Assembly: GCA_029934175.1 (NCBI GenBank)
Contig: JAOZMT010000003.1
Span: 1 to 21,803 of the forward strand
Length of the DNA: 21,803 nucleotides
Direction of reading: 5' to 3'
Source: Victivallales bacterium
Lineage (GTDB): Bacteria > Verrucomicrobiota > Lentisphaeria > Victivallales > JAUVCU01
Position 1 is the first letter of the stretch, and each line of letters starts with the position of its first letter. Of this stretch, positions 7,271-16,326 are shown piece by piece. The position numbers were made by a program, and so were the translations under genes. The notes under the pieces were generated by a model. That model was not told where the DNA came from and searched no databases. It worked only from the letters and a program-made list of their open reading frames with translations.

Positions 7271-10200
7271 ATGACAGAACGCAAAAATTTCGGAAAATTA
7301 CAAAATGTTTTAGAAATTCCAGATTTAATTGGAGTTCAAGTGGACTCTTATAAACAATTTTTACAGAAAGATGAACTTCCTAAAAAAAGATCTATAAATG
7401 GTCTACAAGAAATTTTTAGTGAAGTTTTCCCTATTAAGAGCTTTAATGAACAAGTAGAATTAGACTTTGAGTCTTATCTTTTGGAAGAACCAAAAATTAA
7501 AGAGATTGATTGTATTAAAGATGGGCATACATATAGTGCTCCTTTATATGTGAACTTTCTTTTGAATAAGGGTGGAGAAGTATTAAAGGAGAAAGTATAT
7601 TTTGGTGAGATCCCCCTAATGACAGAAAGAGGAACATTTGTCATTAATGGAGCAGAACGAGTTATTATTAGTCAATTACATCGTTCTCCAGGTATTTGTT
7701 TTGAAAAATCAAGACATACAAGTGGTAGAACATTGTATTCATATAGAATTATTCCTGATCGTGGAACATGGATGGAAGTGCAATTTGATATAAATGACTT
7801 AATTTATATATTTTTAGATAGACGAAGACGTAGAAGAAAATTTTTAGTGACAACATTTTTAAGAGCAATAGGATATGAAACAAATAAAGCTATATTAGGA
7901 ACAGCATATCATGTAGCTAAATATAAAGTTGCAAAATTACTAAAAGAAGATGATTTGTCAACATATTATACTATAGATGATATTACAACTAAAGAAGGTG
8001 CCCTTTTAATAGAAGAAGTAACTTCCTTAAATGAAGCCTTATTAAAAAATATTCATGAAGCAAAAATTAATGAAATTGAATTGGTTCATATTCCAAATGG
8101 GGACAATTATCTCATAACATGTTTGCAAAGAGATCCTGTTAGAACTATGGAAGATGCATTAAAAGAAATATATCGTAGAATGCGACCAAGTGATCCTGCT
8201 AGTGTGAAAAATTCTAAACAATTATTAGAGAGATTGTTTTTTGATATAAAAAGATATGATTTAGGAATGGTAGGACGACATAAAATAAATGAAAAGTTGG
8301 GGCTAGATTTTCCTTTAACAGATAGAACCTTGCATAAAGAAGATGTAATGGGATCAACAATTCAACTCATGAAAATTAGAAATAAAAGCGGAAAAGTTGA
8401 TGACATTGATCATTTAGGTGCAAGACGAGTAAGAGGGGTTGGAGAGCTTATTCAAAATCATTGTCGAGTTGGTTTGCTAAGAACTGAGAGACTTGTTAGA
8501 GAAAAAATGGCATTATTAAATCAAGAAGAAGATAAAATTACTACTGGAAAATTAATTAATCCTAAAGCTTTTTCTGGTGTTGTCCGAGATTTCTTTGCAA
8601 GAAACCAATTATCACAATTTATGGATCAAACTAATCCTTTGTCAGAGTTAACAAACAAGAGACGCTTAAGTGCATTAGGTCCTGGAGGATTAAGTCGTGA
8701 GCGTGCTGGATTTGAAGTACGAGATGTACATACAAGCCATTATGGCAGAATTTGTCCAATAGAGACTCCAGAGGGTCCAAATATTGGTTTAATTTCCTCA
8801 CTGGCAGTTTATTCAAAAATAAATAACTATGGATTTATTGAAACACCATATAGAAAAGTGTTAAAAGGTAAAGTTTCCACTGAAATAGAATATTTAACGG
8901 CAGATGAAGAGGAAAAATTTGTAATTGCACAAGCAAATGCACTTATTGATGATGAAGGAACATTTATTAATCAATTAGTAATGTGTCGTCATCAAGGAGA
9001 ATCTCAAGAAAAAAATTCTAATGAAGTTAATTATATGGATGTTTCTCCTAAGCAACTTGTAAGTGCGGCAGCTGGATTAATTCCATTTTTGGAACATGAT
9101 GATGCAAATAGAGCCTTGATGGGATCAAATATGCAACGCCAAGCTGTACCTCTTATGATTACAGAAGCTCCTTTAGTTGGAACTGGTTTGGAAAAAAAAG
9201 TTGCTTGTGATTCAAAATCTGTTTTAGTTTCTAAAACTTCAGGTATTGTAGCTAGCGTAGATTCAAAAGAAGTTTTAATAACAGAAGATGGAAAATGCTT
9301 GGAAAGCACAGTGAATCCAGACTATGCAACTTCCTATGCATTAAATAAATATATGAGAAGTAACTCAGGAACTTGCCATAATCAAAAACCTATTGTTAAA
9401 ACAGGAGATGTTATTGAGGTAGGGACTCCTTTAGCAGATGGAGCTTCAACTGATGGTGGTGAATTGGCTTTAGGTAAAAATGTTATGATTGCATTTATGC
9501 CTTGGAATGGTTATAATTTTGAGGATGCAATAGTTATAAGTGAAAAGTTAGTAAAAGAAGATGTTTATACTAGTATTCATATTAACGAATTTGATATTAC
9601 TGCGCGTGATACAAAATTGGGTCCTGAAGAAATTACTCGTGATATTCCTAATGTTAGTGAAGAATCGTTAAGAAACTTAGGTCCTGACGGAGTTGTTTGT
9701 TTAGGAGCGGAAGTTAATCCTGGTGATATTTTAGTAGGAAAAATTACTCCTAAATCGGAAACTGATTTAGCCCCAGAAGAGCGTCTTTTAAGAGCTATTT
9801 TTGGAGAAAAAGCAGCAGATGTGAAAGATTCAAGTCTAGTTGTAAGTAGCGGGAAAGGAGGGATTGTAATGGATGTTCGTATTGAATATGCAAAAGATCC
9901 TACTAAGAAAAATTTAACAAAGCAAGAGTTGCGTAAGCAAGTAAAATCTATTAAAGATAATAATAAAATGCAATACTTGGAATTAGTTGAAGACTTAAGT
10001 GATAGGTTGGCTGATTTTATGCTAGGGTTGAAGATTCCATTTTCAATTTTTGACAAGAGTTCTTCTAAAGAAAACACGGTATTAATATCACATAATAGAA
10101 AAGTTTCGTTGACTTCTATCCATAAACTAGCTACTAAGTATTATGCTTTCAGTATGGAAGAGTGCGATATTAAGGATAAAATAATAGAGATTATATCATT

Positions 10201-11074
10201 GTTTTCACCAAAGTTTGAAGAATTAGCAGTAGCTAAAGAAAAAGCTATAATTGCAATTGAAACTGGAATGGGTGGACAAGATGGAGTAATAAAAAAAGTC
10301 AAGGTATATATAGCTTGTAAAAGAAAATTACAGGTTGGAGATAAAATGGCAGGTCGACATGGTAATAAAGGTATTGTTGCTAATATCGTACCTATAGAAG
10401 ATATGCCGTTTATGCCAGATGGAACGCCAGTTGATATAGTTTTAAACCCACTTGGAGTGCCTAGTCGTATGAATTTGGGACAAGTATTAGAAACTCATTT
10501 AGGTTGGGCTGCAAAAATATTAGGTTTCAATGTTGCAACTCCTGTATTTGATGGTATTTCTGAAGAAGAAATTGTTCAAGTTATGGAAGATGCTAATAAA
10601 GTGAGAATGGATAACGGGGCGACTGATAAATTTGGATTTAAAATGACTGAAGATGGATATATATTTGATGGTAAAACTGATTTATATGATGGTCAAACAG
10701 GAGATAAATTTGATCAAAGAGTTATGGTTGGGCAGATGTATATGCTAAAATTAGACCATTTGATAGCAAATAAAATTCATGCGAGAGCTGTTGGACCTTA
10801 TTCGCTTGTTACCCAACAACCATTAGGAGGAAAAGCTCAACATGGAGGACAAAGATTTGGAGAAATGGAAGTTTGGGCTCTTGAAGCTTATGGAGCAGCT
10901 TATACTCTACAAGAAATGTTAACCATTAAAAGTGATGATATTGCAGGAAGAGCAAGGATTTATGAGTCAATTGTTAAAGGTAAGAATATTTTAAAACCAG
11001 GAAGACCTGAATCTTTTAATGTTCTTTTAAAAGAAATGCAAAGTCTTGCTTTAGATGTTCGCACAGTTAAGTAA
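7271..11074 (+). CDS. rpoB: DNA-directed RNA polymerase subunit beta
   Basis: The beta subunit (1267 aa) forms one pincer of RNA polymerase and part of the active site. Recognisable segments include the rifampicin pocket around residues 441-475, PIETPEGPNIGLI just after it, PWNGYNFEDAI, the active-site lysine region GDKMAGRHGNKG near 1022-1034, and the C-terminal GGQRFGEMEVWALEAYGAA. Length is between the Firmicutes type (about 1180) and E. coli (1342). In the rifampicin pocket, R444, N445 and N462 replace E. coli Ser508, Ser509 and His526, while Ser531 (S467 here) is unchanged. The start MTERKNFGK fits the family, with a weak GATGGTGA upstream. rpoC follows after 24 nt. Confidence 0.99.
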   Translation: MTERKNFGKLQNVLEIPDLIGVQVDSYKQFLQKDELPKKRSINGLQEIFSEVFPIKSFNEQVELDFESYLLEEPKIKEIDCIKDGHTYSAPLYVNFLLNKGGEVLKEKVYFGEIPLMTERGTFVINGAERVIISQLHRSPGICFEKSRHTSGRTLYSYRIIPDRGTWMEVQFDINDLIYIFLDRRRRRRKFLVTTFLRAIGYETNKAILGTAYHVAKYKVAKLLKEDDLSTYYTIDDITTKEGALLIEEVTSLNEALLKNIHEAKINEIELVHIPNGDNYLITCLQRDPVRTMEDALKEIYRRMRPSDPASVKNSKQLLERLFFDIKRYDLGMVGRHKINEKLGLDFPLTDRTLHKEDVMGSTIQLMKIRNKSGKVDDIDHLGARRVRGVGELIQNHCRVGLLRTERLVREKMALLNQEEDKITTGKLINPKAFSGVVRDFFARNQLSQFMDQTNPLSELTNKRRLSALGPGGLSRERAGFEVRDVHTSHYGRICPIETPEGPNIGLISSLAVYSKINNYGFIETPYRKVLKGKVSTEIEYLTADEEEKFVIAQANALIDDEGTFINQLVMCRHQGESQEKNSNEVNYMDVSPKQLVSAAAGLIPFLEHDDANRALMGSNMQRQAVPLMITEAPLVGTGLEKKVACDSKSVLVSKTSGIVASVDSKEVLITEDGKCLESTVNPDYATSYALNKYMRSNSGTCHNQKPIVKTGDVIEVGTPLADGASTDGGELALGKNVMIAFMPWNGYNFEDAIVISEKLVKEDVYTSIHINEFDITARDTKLGPEEITRDIPNVSEESLRNLGPDGVVCLGAEVNPGDILVGKITPKSETDLAPEERLLRAIFGEKAADVKDSSLVVSSGKGGIVMDVRIEYAKDPTKKNLTKQELRKQVKSIKDNNKMQYLELVEDLSDRLADFMLGLKIPFSIFDKSSSKENTVLISHNRKVSLTSIHKLATKYYAFSMEECDIKDKIIEIISLFSPKFEELAVAKEKAIIAIETGMGGQDGVIKKVKVYIACKRKLQVGDKMAGRHGNKGIVANIVPIEDMPFMPDGTPVDIVLNPLGVPSRMNLGQVLETHLGWAAKILGFNVATPVFDGISEEEIVQVMEDANKVRMDNGATDKFGFKMTEDGYIFDGKTDLYDGQTGDKFDQRVMVGQMYMLKLDHLIANKIHARAVGPYSLVTQQPLGGKAQHGGQRFGEMEVWALEAYGAAYTLQEMLTIKSDDIAGRARIYESIVKGKNILKPGRPESFNVLLKEMQSLALDVRTVK

Positions 11075-11098
11075 TAATTATATCGGAGGATAAAAAAT

Positions 11099-14000
11099 AT
11101 GATAGATAATACATATGCATATAAGAAAACATTGGATAAGGAAACAGATTCTTCATTTAGCGCTATTTCAATTAATGTAGCGGCACCTGAAGTAATTCGT
11201 TCTTGGAGTTATGGAGAGATAAAAAGTCCAGAAACTATTAATTATAGAAGTTTTAAACCTGAAAAAGGTGGATTGTTTTGCGAGAGAATCTTTGGTCCTA
11301 CTCGTGATTGGGAATGTAGCTGTGGTAAATATAAGCGAATAAAACATAAAGGCGTTATATGTGATAGATGTGGAGTAGAGGTTACACAATCTAAAGTAAG
11401 GCGTGATAGGATGGGGCATATTGATTTAGCTGTTCCTGTATCTCATATATGGTTTTTTAAATGTATGCCTAGTAGATTAGGGTTAATGTTAGATTTAACA
11501 GCTAGGGATTTAGAAAAAATTATTTATTATGAGGATTGGGTTGTTACAGATAAAGGAGATACTCCTTTAGAATTGGGGCAACTTTTAACAGATTTAGAAT
11601 ATCGTCAGGCTAGAGATGATTATGGTGATGCTTTTGACTCAGAAATGGGTGCTGCAGCAATTAGACTTTTGTTAGAACAAGTTGATTTAGAAACTGAATT
11701 AGAAAATTTAGATGTAGCATTGTCTGCTACAAAAAATAAAGCTATTAGAAAAAAACTTGCAAAGCGTTTACGCTTGGTAGAAGGATTTCTTAGAAGTGGA
11801 TCAAGACCAGAGTGGATGATAATGGAAGTTTTACCTGTAATTCCTCCTGACTTGCGTCCTTTAGTTCCTTTAGAGGGAGGTCGTTTTGCTACTTCAGATT
11901 TAAATGATTTATATAGAAGAGTTATTAATCGTAATAATAGATTAAGAAATTTACTTCAATTAAGAACTCCTGAAGTTATTATACGGAATGAGAAGCGTAT
12001 GTTGCAAGAAGCTGTAGATGCTTTACTTGATAATGGTCGCCATGGTCGTGCGGTTACTGGTTCTGGAAATAGACCTCTAAAATCATTAAGCGAAATGCTT
12101 AAAGGTAAACAAGGGCGTTTTAGACAAAATTTATTAGGTAAAAGGGTTGATTATTCAGGTCGTTCAGTTATTGTTGTAGGTCCAGAATTAAAACTTCATC
12201 AATGTGGATTACCTAAAAAAATGGCTTTAACTTTATTTGAACCATTTATAATTCGTCATTTAAAAGGTCGTAATTATGCGCATACTGTTCGTGGTGCAAA
12301 AAAATTAATAGAAAAAGGTGATGCAGTTGTATGGGATATTTTAGAAGAAATCACAACAGGTTATCCTATTATGTTGAATCGTGCTCCTACATTACATAGA
12401 TTAAGTATACAAGCATTTGAACTTGTTTTGATCGAAGGTTCTGCTATTCGTTTACATCCTTTAGTATGTACTGCATACAATGCCGATTTTGACGGAGATC
12501 AGATGGCTGTTCATATTCCTTTATCAAGCACTGCACAAATGGAAACTAAGTTATTAATGCTTGCACCTAATAATATATTCTCTCCTTCTAATGGTAAACC
12601 TATTACTTCTCCTACTCAAGATATCACATTAGGTGTTTATTACTTGACTCTTGATCCTAAGAAAACTGAAAAAATCAAAACTTTTTTAGGAATTAATGAA
12701 GTTATTCTTGCTTTAGATGTTAAAAGTATTCATATTCATGATGCTATAAGAATTCCTAATCCAGACTTTGGAAAAGAAACATTATGGGGTGATAGTGAAT
12801 GTAAATTTATAGAAACAACGGCTGGAAGGTTAATTTTCTCTCAAATTTGGGAAGATTCTTTAGGTTTTTATAACAAAATTGCAAAGAAAAAAGAGCTAGG
12901 TATTTTAATTAGTGATGCTTATGCAAATATAGGTCATGATTTGACAGTTAAATTATTAGATGATTTGAAAAATATTGGTTATAAATATGCAACAATTGCA
13001 GGATACTCAATATCTATTGCTGATTTAGTTATTCCAGGAAATAAAAAAGAGCATATCGAATTAGCTAGAAAAGATCTTAAAAAAATTAACTCTCAATATC
13101 AAAAAGGTGTATTGACGGATGGAGAAAGATATAATAAAGTTATTGATATATGGACTAAAACTAGTAGTAATGTTGCACAAGAATTGTTTGACTATCTCGA
13201 AGAAAATTTAGAACATTCAACATCTATGAATCCAGTTTTTGCAATGTTAGACTCTGGCGCTCGTGGAAGTAAAGATCAAATTCGACAACTTGCTGGAATG
13301 CGTGGATTAATGGCTAAGCCATCTGGAGAAATTATAGAAAGACCTATTATTTCTAACTTTAGAGAAGGTTTAAGTGTATTGGAATACTTTATATCAAGTC
13401 ATGGAGCTAGAAAAGGTTTAGCTGATACTGCATTAAAAACAGCAGACTCTGGATATATGACAAGAAAATTGGTCGATGTATCTCAAGATATTATATGCTG
13501 TGGTGATGATTGTGATACTTTACAAGGAGTAAAGGTATCTTCTATATTGGAGGGGGATGAAATTGTAATTCCATTAAAAGATAGAATTTTTGGTCGTTAT
13601 TTAGCTGAAGATGTTGTCGATCCTAAATATAAGAGAAAGCGTAAAATTTTATCTGCGGGTGAATATATTACACCTGAATTAGCAAAGTTAATTGAAAGTA
13701 AAGGCGTAAATGAGGTCGTTGTTCGTTCTCCTTTAACTTGTGAATTGGATAGAGGTATTTGTATTAAATGTTATGGTAAAAATTTGGCTACGGATAGATT
13801 AGCAGAGCGTGGAGATGCTCTTGGTATTATAGCTGCACAGTCAATTGGAGAGCCTGGAACTCAATTAACAATGAGGACATTCCATATTGGAGGAACTGCA
13901 TCTTCAGCATATAAACAACCAGTTATAACAGCAAGAAATGCGGGTATAATTAAACTGGAACATGTTAGAACGGTTACAAATGAAAAAGGTGAAGTTGTTG

Positions 14001-15271
14001 TTGTTAACCAAAGTGGATTTGTTAAAATTGTTAATAATGATGCTTTAGAAATTGATAAATATGAATTGGAACAGGGTGCAATTTTATTGAAAACTGAAGG
14101 TCAAAAAATTCAGAAAAATATTCAGATTGCAAAATGGGACCCGAGTAATATTCCAATAATTGTAGAGGAAGATGGGCATATAGAATTTCAGGATCTTATT
14201 GAAGGGTTAACTTTTAGTAGAATCAAGCGTGGTGGAATTGAAGAAAATATGGTTCTTGAACATCGTGATGAATTACATCCTGAAATTTTGATAAAAGATA
14301 AAGAGGGCAATATTATAGCTAACTATCCTTTACCAGCAGGTGCCTTGTTGATGATTTCAGAAGGAGATCATGTTAAAGAGGGAATTACAATAGCAAGGGT
14401 TCCAAGACAGGCATCTAAAAATAAAGATATTATAGGAGGATTACCTCGTGTATCTGAATTGTTTGAAGCTAGAATTCCTAAAGAAATTGCAGAACTTGCA
14501 AAAATTGATGGAACTATTGAAATAGGGAAAACTGTTAGAAATAAAAGGCAAGTTATAATTCATGATTTAGAGGGACAAGATACAGAAGAGCATTTTATCC
14601 CATTAAGTAAACATTTGATTATAGGCAAAGGTGATTTTGTTCGTAAGGGGCAGAAACTAACTGATGGTAATCCTCTGTTACAGGACTTGTTAAAAATTTG
14701 TGGAATGCATACTTTACTGAAATATATAGTTGAGGAAGTTCAGCTTGTATATAGAGGACAAGGTGTTGAAATTAATGATAAGCATATTGAAGTAATTGTG
14801 CGTCAAATGCTTCAAAAAGTAGTTATAACAAAGCCTGGAGATTCAAATTATTTGGTAGGAGAGGAGATTGATAAAATAGAGTTTAGAAAATTAAATCAAA
14901 CTTTAAGAAAAACTGGACAGCAGTTGTCAGAAGCAGAACCTATATTATTAGGTATAACAAAATCTTCGTTATCAACAGAAAGTTTTATATCTTCGGCATC
15001 TTTTCAAGATACTACACGAATTCTTACAGAAGCTGCAACACTAGGAAAGATTGACAATCTTACTGGTTTTAAAGAAAATGTAATTACAGGTCAATTAATT
15101 CCAGCTGGAACTGGGACTGAAGAAATACAGTCTTTAGAAATTGTGAAATTAGGAGAAGAAATAGAGGATACTTCAAATGGTGAAGAATATGATGATATTC
15201 AACCTGAAACATTTGAAGAATTACAAGCAATGGCTATAAAAGCTTCAAATCTAATAGAAAATAATCAATAG
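11099..15271 (+). CDS. rpoC: DNA-directed RNA polymerase subunit beta'
   Basis: The beta' subunit (1390 aa) carries the catalytic magnesium site. The N-terminal zinc ribbon uses Cys73, Cys75, Cys88 and Cys91. The catalytic loop NADFDGD is at 461-467, with Asp463, 465 and 467 holding magnesium. The second zinc site is formed by Cys801 or 805 with Cys881, Cys888 and Cys891. The trigger loop contains MRTFHIGG at 925-932. The downstream region carries the usual beta'-specific insert and the C-terminal segment with FISSASFQDTTRILTEAA. GGAGG lies just before the ATG. It forms one unit with rpoB; a 176-nt AT-rich gap separates it from rpsL. Confidence 0.99.
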   Translation: MIDNTYAYKKTLDKETDSSFSAISINVAAPEVIRSWSYGEIKSPETINYRSFKPEKGGLFCERIFGPTRDWECSCGKYKRIKHKGVICDRCGVEVTQSKVRRDRMGHIDLAVPVSHIWFFKCMPSRLGLMLDLTARDLEKIIYYEDWVVTDKGDTPLELGQLLTDLEYRQARDDYGDAFDSEMGAAAIRLLLEQVDLETELENLDVALSATKNKAIRKKLAKRLRLVEGFLRSGSRPEWMIMEVLPVIPPDLRPLVPLEGGRFATSDLNDLYRRVINRNNRLRNLLQLRTPEVIIRNEKRMLQEAVDALLDNGRHGRAVTGSGNRPLKSLSEMLKGKQGRFRQNLLGKRVDYSGRSVIVVGPELKLHQCGLPKKMALTLFEPFIIRHLKGRNYAHTVRGAKKLIEKGDAVVWDILEEITTGYPIMLNRAPTLHRLSIQAFELVLIEGSAIRLHPLVCTAYNADFDGDQMAVHIPLSSTAQMETKLLMLAPNNIFSPSNGKPITSPTQDITLGVYYLTLDPKKTEKIKTFLGINEVILALDVKSIHIHDAIRIPNPDFGKETLWGDSECKFIETTAGRLIFSQIWEDSLGFYNKIAKKKELGILISDAYANIGHDLTVKLLDDLKNIGYKYATIAGYSISIADLVIPGNKKEHIELARKDLKKINSQYQKGVLTDGERYNKVIDIWTKTSSNVAQELFDYLEENLEHSTSMNPVFAMLDSGARGSKDQIRQLAGMRGLMAKPSGEIIERPIISNFREGLSVLEYFISSHGARKGLADTALKTADSGYMTRKLVDVSQDIICCGDDCDTLQGVKVSSILEGDEIVIPLKDRIFGRYLAEDVVDPKYKRKRKILSAGEYITPELAKLIESKGVNEVVVRSPLTCELDRGICIKCYGKNLATDRLAERGDALGIIAAQSIGEPGTQLTMRTFHIGGTASSAYKQPVITARNAGIIKLEHVRTVTNEKGEVVVVNQSGFVKIVNNDALEIDKYELEQGAILLKTEGQKIQKNIQIAKWDPSNIPIIVEEDGHIEFQDLIEGLTFSRIKRGGIEENMVLEHRDELHPEILIKDKEGNIIANYPLPAGALLMISEGDHVKEGITIARVPRQASKNKDIIGGLPRVSELFEARIPKEIAELAKIDGTIEIGKTVRNKRQVIIHDLEGQDTEEHFIPLSKHLIIGKGDFVRKGQKLTDGNPLLQDLLKICGMHTLLKYIVEEVQLVYRGQGVEINDKHIEVIVRQMLQKVVITKPGDSNYLVGEEIDKIEFRKLNQTLRKTGQQLSEAEPILLGITKSSLSTESFISSASFQDTTRILTEAATLGKIDNLTGFKENVITGQLIPAGTGTEEIQSLEIVKLGEEIEDTSNGEEYDDIQPETFEELQAMAIKASNLIENNQ

Positions 15272-15370
15272 AGTTTCTTATATTAATAATATAAATATAT
15301 AAAATATTTTGAAAAAAATTTGTAATTTTAGAAAAAGATGTTAAATTATTTAACTATTTGAGTGTAATGG

Positions 15371-15391
15371 TATCAAGTTTAAGGCTTGATA
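15371..15391 (+). promoter_or_regulatory. Small hairpin in the rpoC-rpsL gap
   Basis: TATCAAG (15371-15377) and CTTGATA (15385-15391) form a 7-bp stem with a 7-nt loop in the very AT-rich 176-nt gap before rpsL. A second small palindrome lies at 15340-15354 (GTTAAA/TTTAAC). No strong U run follows either, and I cannot pick a convincing promoter here. They may be leader structures or chance pairings. Confidence 0.35.
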
Positions 15392-15447
15392 AAATTTAGT
15401 TTTAATTAATTATATAAAATAAAAACATATAAAAAAAGGTAGGTAAA

Positions 15448-15825
15448 ATGCCAACAATTAATCAGTTAATACGTCATGGGCGTAAAAGAAAAGTAAAAAA
15501 AAGTAAGTCAAGGGCATTAGATGCTTGCCCACAACGGCGTGGTGTTTGTCTTCAAGTTACAACACGAACTCCTAAAAAACCTAACTCTGCAATGAGAAAA
15601 GTTGCTAGGGTTAGATTGACTAATGGAAATGAAATCAATGCTTATATTGGTGGAGAAGGTCATAATCTACAGGAACATTCAGTTGTTTTAGTAAAAGGTG
15701 GTCGTGTTCGTGATCTTCCTGGAGTTCGTTATCATGTAGTTCGTGGAGCTCTTGATAGTGTAGGTGTTGATGGTAGAAAACAAGCTCGTTCGAAATATGG
15801 TGCAAAAAAAGAAAAAGGGAAATAA
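15448..15825 (+). CDS. rpsL: 30S ribosomal protein S12
   Basis: S12 (125 aa) sits at the decoding centre and controls accuracy of tRNA selection. The two conserved loops are present: TPKKPNSA (41-48) with the key Lys43, and GGRVRDLPGVRYH (84-96). In the second loop position 88 is Arg, whereas E. coli has Lys88 (the residue called K87 when Met is not counted). The numbering aligns directly with E. coli without gaps. Asp89, the thiomethylation site, is kept. The gene is first of the str cluster, with rpsG starting 3 nt after its stop. Confidence 0.98.
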   Translation: MPTINQLIRHGRKRKVKKSKSRALDACPQRRGVCLQVTTRTPKKPNSAMRKVARVRLTNGNEINAYIGGEGHNLQEHSVVLVKGGRVRDLPGVRYHVVRGALDSVGVDGRKQARSKYGAKKEKGK

Positions 15826-15828
15826 AAA

Positions 15829-16299
15829 ATGAGAAGAAGAAGACCAGAAAAAAGAGAAATTATTCCAGATGTTGAATATAATAGTGAATTAGTTGCAAAA
15901 CTTATTAATACAATTATGTTGAAAGGTAAAAAATCAACTGCTAAAAAAATAGTATATAGCGCATTTGAAGTAATAAAATCTAAGAAAAAAAATATTGATC
16001 CACTTGAAGTATTTATTCAAGCAATTGAAAATATTAAACCTAAATTGGAAGTTAAAAGTCGTCGGGTTGGAGGTGCAACTTATCAAGTTCCTGTAGAAGT
16101 GTCTACTGATAGACAGGTCGCATTAGCGTTAAGATGGATGTCTGATTATTCAAAAGCAAAGAAAGGAAAGTCAATGAGTTCTTCATTAGCGACTGAGATA
16201 TTAGATGCATTTGAAAACACGGGATCTTCTGTAAAGAAAAAAGATGAAATTCATAAAATGGCTCAAGCTAATAAAGCTTTCGCTCATTTTAGATGGTAA
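15829..16299 (+). CDS. rpsG: 30S ribosomal protein S7
   Basis: S7 (156 aa) nucleates assembly of the 30S head and contacts the E-site tRNA. The start MRRRRPEKR, the middle block VKSRRVGGATYQVPVEV and the C-terminal AHFRW are typical of the bacterial family. Length equals that of the Firmicutes protein. Its ribosome binding site AAAGGGA lies inside the end of rpsL. The 3-nt gap leaves no room for the rpsL-rpsG intercistronic S7 site known from E. coli. Confidence 0.98.
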   Translation: MRRRRPEKREIIPDVEYNSELVAKLINTIMLKGKKSTAKKIVYSAFEVIKSKKKNIDPLEVFIQAIENIKPKLEVKSRRVGGATYQVPVEVSTDRQVALALRWMSDYSKAKKGKSMSSSLATEILDAFENTGSSVKKKDEIHKMAQANKAFAHFRW

Positions 16300-16326
16300 T
16301 CACAATAACGGAGTTTGATTTTAATT

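Noticed and set aside
8669..8671. Spirochaete-type Asn531 in RpoB
   Set aside because: I looked for Asn at the Ser531 position as a clue to spirochaetes; the residue is Ser (S467 here), so it gives no support.
9577..10077. Minus-strand 166-aa open frame inside rpoB
   Set aside because: It is antisense to a conserved coding region, low in complexity, has no recognisable domain, and is explained by codon bias of rpoB.
15272..15447. Promoter in the rpoC-rpsL gap
   Set aside because: TTGAAA at 15309 has no good -10 at proper distance; in such AT-rich DNA partial matches are expected by chance.
16315..16326. TTG start for fusA
   Set aside because: It is only 2 nt from the ribosome binding site and adds four residues not seen in EF-G; ATG 16327 fits spacing and family.
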